Assembly (NCBI GenBank): GCA_964475145.1
Contig: CAYYVK010000015.1
Span: 1 to 16,594 of the forward strand
DNA length: 16,594 nucleotides
From: CAYYVK01 sp964475145
GTDB taxonomy: Archaea; Aenigmatarchaeota; Aenigmatarchaeia; CG10238-14; SCSR01
Reading direction: 5' to 3'
Positions within the stretch are counted from its first letter, which is position 1, and each line of letters begins with the position of its first letter. The notes under the pieces were generated by a model that worked only from the letters and a program-made list of their open reading frames with translations, had not been told where the DNA came from and searched no databases. A program made the position numbers and the translations under genes. Below are positions 12,709 to 16,594 of the stretch, piece after piece.

Positions 12709-13463
12709 ACAAGATTTTCTTAATTTTGCTTGCAATTTTAATAATTTTTGTAACTATTCTTCTCGTTTTTAGAAAGGAGGAGGTAATTGAAGTTATAACA
12801 AAAGGCATTTTTGGAGGTAATGCTACAGCAAACGAGACTACTACAACCATTTATCCTACAACTACTCTGCCCCAGGCAACTGAAAATCAAACAAACGAAA
12901 CTTTAGGAAATGTTTCTGGCGCTGGTGGATTGGGAAGTCAGCAAAAGCCAACAACTCAAACAAACGCATCAAAAGTAATCACCCTAGAAATAATAGACTT
13001 GTGCGAAGGGAAGATGGGAGAAGTAACTGCTGTAAGCGAAGGTATGAGCCTTTGCCTAAATCAAAAGTATCCTTATTATCTAGTATTTCAGCTGAACGAA
13101 AGTAACCTTACTACTTGGGTTTACAATGTTTCTGGGTTTGAAGAGAGCTATAACTTAGAGAACGAAACAATAATCTACTATCTTTTTGTTGAGGATGTTT
13201 CAACAGTCACAAGAGAAATAGAACAATTTTACATGATTACGAACGCAAAAGGATTTTACTTAGGAAATTACACGCTTCACACGATTTGGTACTCGGACCT
13301 AACAACTGGAGAAATGGTAATAGTAAAAATGATAGCAGCTCTTCCTCTAAACGTTGATAAAAGCTCTATACAAAAGACAGAAGGATGGGAAGAAATTAAA
13401 TTTTATCTAAAGACAGCTTTAAAAGATTTCTACCTGGGCAACCTTTTTGTTGAAATAAAATAA
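12705..13463 (+). CDS. membrane-anchored surface protein with Thr-rich linker (252 aa)
   Basis: A GTG at 12705 starts the frame, overlapping the preceding stop (GTGA) with an AGGGTGG ribosome binding site just upstream. Residues 4-22 are a membrane anchor. A low-complexity spacer of about residues 38-90 is rich in Thr, Asn, Gln and Gly with frequent sequons (NAT, NET, NQT, NET, NVS, NAS), which suggests a glycosylated stalk. A folded domain with two Cys (CEGKMG and LCLNQ) follows to the end. It is the last gene of the six-gene run and ends 12 bases from the convergent pilin gene. Family unknown; a stalk-borne domain held at the cell surface is the natural reading. Confidence 0.72.
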   Translation: MNKIFLILLAILIIFVTILLVFRKEEVIEVITKGIFGGNATANETTTTIYPTTTLPQATENQTNETLGNVSGAGGLGSQQKPTTQTNASKVITLEIIDLCEGKMGEVTAVSEGMSLCLNQKYPYYLVFQLNESNLTTWVYNVSGFEESYNLENETIIYYLFVEDVSTVTREIEQFYMITNAKGFYLGNYTLHTIWYSDLTTGEMVIVKMIAALPLNVDKSSIQKTEGWEEIKFYLKTALKDFYLGNLFVEIK

Positions 13464-13475
13464 AAAATTAAAGGC

Positions 13476-13889
13476 TTACTTGCGTAAGGTTGCAGTATCT
13501 GTATGTAACAATCCTGAATCCATGTCCGTGTAGGTAATTGTTATTTGGTTCGCGCCAGCTGGCAGGTCAGAAGTATCAAGATATAATGTTTTACCAGCTA
13601 TTGTCTCGACATTTAATGCATTATTTTCTCCAGGAGCATAACCTATTTCTATCGTGTCCGGAGAAACTCCAGTGATGTTTATCCTTCTGGCACCATTTCT
13701 TATTACTAGAATCTGGTTGGCTGAAGAGTAATCCACAAACGCAAAGTAACTGAAGCAAGGGCTACAAGGTACTGGTGCTCCACCTATCTTAAAAACGCCC
13801 ATCGCATACAATGCTGCAACTACTGCAATTACTATCAAGATTGCCCATCCATAAGTCATCAGATATTCCATTGCAGCTTGTCCTTTCAT
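13476..13889 (-). CDS. type IV pilin with class III signal peptide, probable major pilin (137 aa)
   Basis: MKGQAAMEYLMTYGWAILIV is a textbook archaeal class III signal peptide: cleavage is predicted before Gln4, Glu is at +5, and the helix runs to about residue 33. A small C-terminal beta domain of about 95 residues follows, with a CSPC motif (Cys42 and Cys45) right after the helix and a sequon (NIT). ATG 13889 is chosen because GTGGAA lies just upstream; a GTG at 13898 would add three residues. A TATA box at 13920-13931 gives it its own promoter, consistent with a highly expressed major subunit beside the ATPase-TadC-TadC genes. Convergent with the six-gene run. Major-subunit status is inference from its classic form and separate promoter. 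Confidence 0.9.
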   Translation of the reverse strand: MKGQAAMEYLMTYGWAILIVIAVVAALYAMGVFKIGGAPVPCSPCFSYFAFVDYSSANQILVIRNGARRINITGVSPDTIEIGYAPGENNALNVETIAGKTLYLDTSDLPAGANQITITYTDMDSGLLHTDTATLRK

Positions 13890-13919
13890 ATATTCCACTT
13901 AATATTATTAGTAAACCTA

Positions 13920-13931
13920 TTTTATAAGCTT
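13920..13931 (-). promoter_or_regulatory. TATA box of the pilin gene
   Basis: The minus strand reads AAGCTTATAAAA, ending about 31 bases before the pilin ATG. It overlaps the stop codon of the upstream TadC-like gene by one base, so the pilin can be transcribed separately from the assembly operon. Confidence 0.5.
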
Positions 13932-14938
13932 TATTTAAGCGTTGTTGGAGGCGTTAGAATAGTTACAAACTGAGAAATTACAAGCTTGCTTACCATGAAA
14001 ATTGTAACGTTTAGCAAAAGCAAGATTGGGATATACTTTATCCCTGCCTTTTCATTACCTTCCTGTAACAAGCCTATGAGCAAGCTACCGAAGATAGAGT
14101 TTATTGCCAGTAAAGAAAAAGAGTAGAGCCTGAGGAAATCTGATGAATAAGATATAAGGCTTATCCTCAAGCTACCTAGAGTAGCATACCTTGTTGCTTC
14201 TCCTATTTTCAAGGTTGAGCCTATGTTGCTCATCGTCTCTACCAAGTAAGTGGAAAAGCTGAAGAGTAGAGGCGCGGCAAGTCCAGTAGCTATGAAGATG
14301 AATATAGCATACATCCCAACTTGAGTTGCAATTTCTTTCTTGAGTAGCTTTAAGTTACGTATATCCTCTGAAGTCTGTTCTAAAAGGCTTGCCATCTCCC
14401 CTCCTTTTCTCATCCCTTCCACAATAAGACCAAAAGTCCTTTCTATAATCTTAGATTTTATTCTTTTACCCATGGATAACAAAGCTTCTTCTAGAGGTTC
14501 ACCAGCAACTGCTTTGCTAGCAGCAAACCTTAGCTCCTTTTCTAGACTGCCAAACTCTGGTCTTGCTGTAAAGAGTAAGGCCTTGTCAGGAGTTAAACCA
14601 GACCTTATGTTAGCAGCCATAAGCTGTAAAGCATCTGGTAAAACTTCCTCAACAAACTTTCCTCTTTTATCACCTATCAAAATTACTAACAAATCTATCA
14701 ATAATTGAAAAGCAAAAAATACAACAAACAATGCAACCAGAGCAAAAAAAGAATGCCCTAGGATCAAGAGTATTGCATAAGCTATAAAAGCAAAAGCTAA
14801 ACTGTACAAAAAGGAAAATGATAAGAATTTTTCAACACCCATGCTAACATCTGCATAAATCAGCTGATCGCTTAACCACCGCACATAAGCCTTAGGATAA
14901 AACCTTCTTATCTTCTTGTATAAATTTTCTACTTTCAT
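13931..14938 (-). CDS. tadC: TadC/GspF-family pilus assembly membrane protein (335 aa)
   Basis: This is one of two platform proteins of the archaeal type IV pilus machine, which sit in the membrane and couple the ATPase to pilin insertion. A first hydrophobic pair lies at about residues 40-88, then the conserved cytoplasmic GspF domain: VLPDALQLMAANIRSGL (99-115) with the typical ALxxxAxxxRSG pattern, and GGEMASLLEQTSEDIR (178-193). Further membrane helices are at about 208-230, 270-290 and 300-330. The start ATG at 14938 overlaps the stop of the next-upstream TadC-like gene by 4 bases (ATGA). Paired TadC-like genes after one ATPase are common in archaeal pilus operons. Confidence 0.9.
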   Translation of the reverse strand: MKVENLYKKIRRFYPKAYVRWLSDQLIYADVSMGVEKFLSFSFLYSLAFAFIAYAILLILGHSFFALVALFVVFFAFQLLIDLLVILIGDKRGKFVEEVLPDALQLMAANIRSGLTPDKALLFTARPEFGSLEKELRFAASKAVAGEPLEEALLSMGKRIKSKIIERTFGLIVEGMRKGGEMASLLEQTSEDIRNLKLLKKEIATQVGMYAIFIFIATGLAAPLLFSFSTYLVETMSNIGSTLKIGEATRYATLGSLRISLISYSSDFLRLYSFSLLAINSIFGSLLIGLLQEGNEKAGIKYIPILLLLNVTIFMVSKLVISQFVTILTPPTTLK

Positions 14939-15825
14939 ACTTCCACGCTCGGCCTCCTACTTTTTACCATACCTATGAACATGAACTGAAAAATTGCCAG
15001 AATAAAAATAAGCATGTAAAAGACTATCTCTGGAACTGCAATTCCAGAAAAAGTGGAAAAGATTATCAAAAAAGTAACTCCCAAAGTAGGAATTATTATT
15101 GTCATCATCATGTACATGAGAGCCAACGGACTTAATTGTGCACCATACTTTCTTATCTTTACTTTCTGCTCTTCAGAGAGGTTTAAAGCAAGAAGCTCTA
15201 GAGTGCTTCCTAAATCACCACCAGCACGCAAGCTATTTATTATCTGCCACAGAGCTCTTCTAAAATGTAAGTTTGGGTTCTTGAAAGTTAGCTCTTCTAA
15301 AGCAACTATCTCGTCCTTACCTGTTGCTATTTCTTTTGTACATTCTTCCAACTCTCTCGATATTATCCCGTAATTTCCCTTAGAAACAGAAACTAAGCCG
15401 TCAAAGAGCGAAACACCAGACCTTACTTGGATGAACAAATGTCTTATGGCAAAGAGTAGATTCTTTTCTATTTCTCTGTCGCGTCTTGCTACTAGCAAGT
15501 TTGGATAGAAGAGGATGTACATGTAAGAGACTGCTGCAAACATACAAGAAAAAGGTATAGATAAGAGGAAAGGGTTCTGATAGTTTACTGCCTTAGCTAA
15601 ACTGGTAAAAAGAGAAAAAATGATGAAGAACCAAAAGACTGATGAAAACATTGCTACAGCCAAGTATTCCCTAGCTTTTAGCTTTATTCCTGCCTGAATA
15701 AGCTTGACTTCGATAGAAGGCATAGCTTTTGCTGCAGATGATGAAAGAAAGAAAAATGCTCTAGCAGGCTTTAAGGCTTTCTCAAGCGACAAGGGTACAA
15801 AAGGGACTCTTTTTATTTCAACCAT
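14935..15825 (-). CDS. tadC: second TadC/GspF-family pilus assembly membrane protein (296 aa)
   Basis: It has the same family layout as its downstream neighbour but is diverged in sequence: membrane helices at about residues 58-78 and 84-108, a cytoplasmic GspF domain with LLFAIRHLFIQVRSGVSLFD (124-143) and LRAGGDLGSTLELLALNLSE (199-218), and two C-terminal helices (about 228-256 and 264-288). ATG 15825 lies 13 bases inside the end of the ATPase gene, so the operon is ATPase, TadC-1, TadC-2 with overlaps at each junction. The two platform proteins probably form a heteromeric base. The exact division of labour is unknown. Confidence 0.9.
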   Translation of the reverse strand: MVEIKRVPFVPLSLEKALKPARAFFFLSSSAAKAMPSIEVKLIQAGIKLKAREYLAVAMFSSVFWFFIIFSLFTSLAKAVNYQNPFLLSIPFSCMFAAVSYMYILFYPNLLVARRDREIEKNLLFAIRHLFIQVRSGVSLFDGLVSVSKGNYGIISRELEECTKEIATGKDEIVALEELTFKNPNLHFRRALWQIINSLRAGGDLGSTLELLALNLSEEQKVKIRKYGAQLSPLALMYMMMTIIIPTLGVTFLIIFSTFSGIAVPEIVFYMLIFILAIFQFMFIGMVKSRRPSVEV

Positions 15826-16594
15826 TCTTCTATCACTTTGTCAGGAGATTCTTTCATTCTCTTGAGCAAGAACTCTGGATCTGAATAGTAAATAGCTACT
15901 ATTCTTCCTATCTTGTTTATGTCACTAACATGGCTTTTAACTAACCACTTTAGAATGTCTATCTTTTCTTCTAAGCTCTTCTTAACTTCGTTATCGCTCA
16001 TACCAGTGTGAATCCTTATTTCCTCTAAAACTCTATAGCTATCGTTCACCTTTTCTATTTCATCCTTGGCAGGCCTCCACCTATAAAGGGTGTTTATGGT
16101 AACACCACCCTTCTCACCTCTTGGAACTAGCTCACTAAGCTGAAGCATCCTTCTTATACCGCTCCTCCTGTCTCTGAAAGCTACTACAAACATGTGTAAA
16201 GCCTCTATTACCGTTTCTGGAACGTTTATAGGTGGGTTGCACAACCTCTTCAAAGCCTGTTCTGCTGTATCTGCATGGAGTGTAGCATATACCGAGTGAC
16301 CAGTGTGCATTGCTTCAAAAAGAACTTCTGCTTCTCTTGCTCTTCTTATTTCACCGACTATAATTCTATCAGGCCTCATTCTCAAGCTATTAACCAACAA
16401 GTCTAGCATACTTACTCCACCCAAGCCTTCTGGGTTTGGCTCTCTTGTCGTTAGTGGGACCCAATGGAGGAATTCTGGAAGCTGGAGTTCTCTAGTGTTG
16501 TGAGCAAGAATATTGTTGCAGATAAAGTTTTCATTCTCTTCTACTGAAAGATCATAGACATATCCTTCAAACTCGATCTTTCTTATCTCCTTAA
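15813..16594 (-). CDS. tadA: type II/IV secretion system (VirB11/GspE/TadA-type) pilus ATPase, intein-containing, 5' end outside the window
   Basis: This hexameric ATPase powers pilus assembly. The visible ATPase part (227 residues from 16496 down) starts TRELQLPEFLHWVPLTTREP, the second half of the Asp box, and continues with Walker B MRPDRIIVGEIRR and the His box YATLHADTAEQA. Walker A lies outside the window. The frame does not begin at the internal TTG/ATG codons near 16424: it stays open to the window edge, and the first 32 residues are an intein C-terminus, not ATPase. Removing it would join the Asp box (expected ...ED before TRE). The stop overlaps the first TadC-like gene by 13 bases. 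After the His box a C-terminal region of about 120 residues is less conserved. Confidence 0.93.
   Translation of the reverse strand, partial: KEIRKIEFEGYVYDLSVEENENFICNNILAHNTRELQLPEFLHWVPLTTREPNPEGLGGVSMLDLLVNSLRMRPDRIIVGEIRRAREAEVLFEAMHTGHSVYATLHADTAEQALKRLCNPPINVPETVIEALHMFVVAFRDRRSGIRRMLQLSELVPRGEKGGVTINTLYRWRPAKDEIEKVNDSYRVLEEIRIHTGMSDNEVKKSLEEKIDILKWLVKSHVSDINKIGRIVAIYYSDPEFLLKRMKESPDKVIEEWLK
16497..16594 (-). other. intein C-terminal region (partial) inside the pilus ATPase
   Basis: The 32 residues before the ATPase sequence read as intein block F and G: EGYVYDLSVEENENFICNN (9-27) followed by ILAHN, then Thr as first residue of the C-extein. The terminal Asn (codon 16497-16499) and preceding His are the residues needed for Asn cyclisation; Thr at +1 would be the second nucleophile. 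The block F helper His is replaced by acidic/Asn residues (ENENF), as in some inteins. The N-terminal splicing blocks and any homing endonuclease lie beyond the window. Without intein removal the Asp box of the ATPase would be split. Confidence 0.88.

Noticed and set aside
16422..16424. TTG near 16424 as start of the ATPase gene
   Set aside because: The frame is open to the window edge and upstream residues continue the conserved Asp-box sequence, preceded by an intein end.

Overview
The window is AT-rich archaeal DNA. The evidence is an SRP RNA with an Alu domain, a class I (archaeal) CCA-adding enzyme, endonuclease Q, archaeal-type pilins with class III signal peptides, paired TadC-like membrane proteins with a VirB11/GspE-type ATPase, TATA boxes at leaderless-type spacing and GGTGA-type ribosome binding sites. 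The tight packing, small proteins, half-size transporter and irregular tRNAs suggest a small-genome lineage such as a DPANN archaeon. That placement is inference, and no species is claimed.

Layout. (1) 1-1180 is a patchy region: a PIN-domain toxin-like protein cut by the window edge, a degenerate tRNA-Leu-like sequence, a three-helix membrane protein, and a 27-residue, almost all-glutamate ORF with its own promoter, ribosome binding site and T-rich terminator. (2) 1292-1568 is the SRP RNA, in which I cannot find helix 6. (3) 1601-4181 is an apparent operon of a membrane-anchored Lon-type Ser/Lys protease, a site-2 intramembrane metalloprotease and endonuclease Q. A tRNA-Val(CAC) with about 10 extra bases between D stem and anticodon stem follows. 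(4) 4534-8467 holds a half-size MFS protein and a tRNA-maturation group: RNase Z, CCA-adding enzyme, a Trm9-like methyltransferase and tRNA-Gln(CTG). A 53-residue helical protein with a palindrome at its start site lies among them.

(5) 8541-13463 is one tight run of six plus-strand genes for exported, membrane-anchored proteins. The first two have clear class III signal peptides, the third is pilin-like, the fourth is a large (651-residue) sequon-rich surface protein, and two further single-pass proteins follow. (6) 13476-16594, minus strand, encodes a major pilin with its own promoter and, upstream of it, an ATPase-TadC-TadC assembly operon running off the window. The ATPase is interrupted by an intein: its last 32 residues are visible, ending in His-Asn before Thr, at the Asp-box motif of the ATPase.

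Together, parts 5 and 6 look like one type IV pilus-like surface system: motor and platform on the minus strand, the major pilin next to it, and minor pilins plus a likely tip or adhesin protein on the facing strand. The Lon-like/site-2 protease pair suggests membrane proteolysis, and the rnz/cca/methyltransferase genes form a tRNA 3'-end and modification group. I saw no CRISPR array, insertion sequence or replication origin. No stretch above 300 bases lacks a gene.
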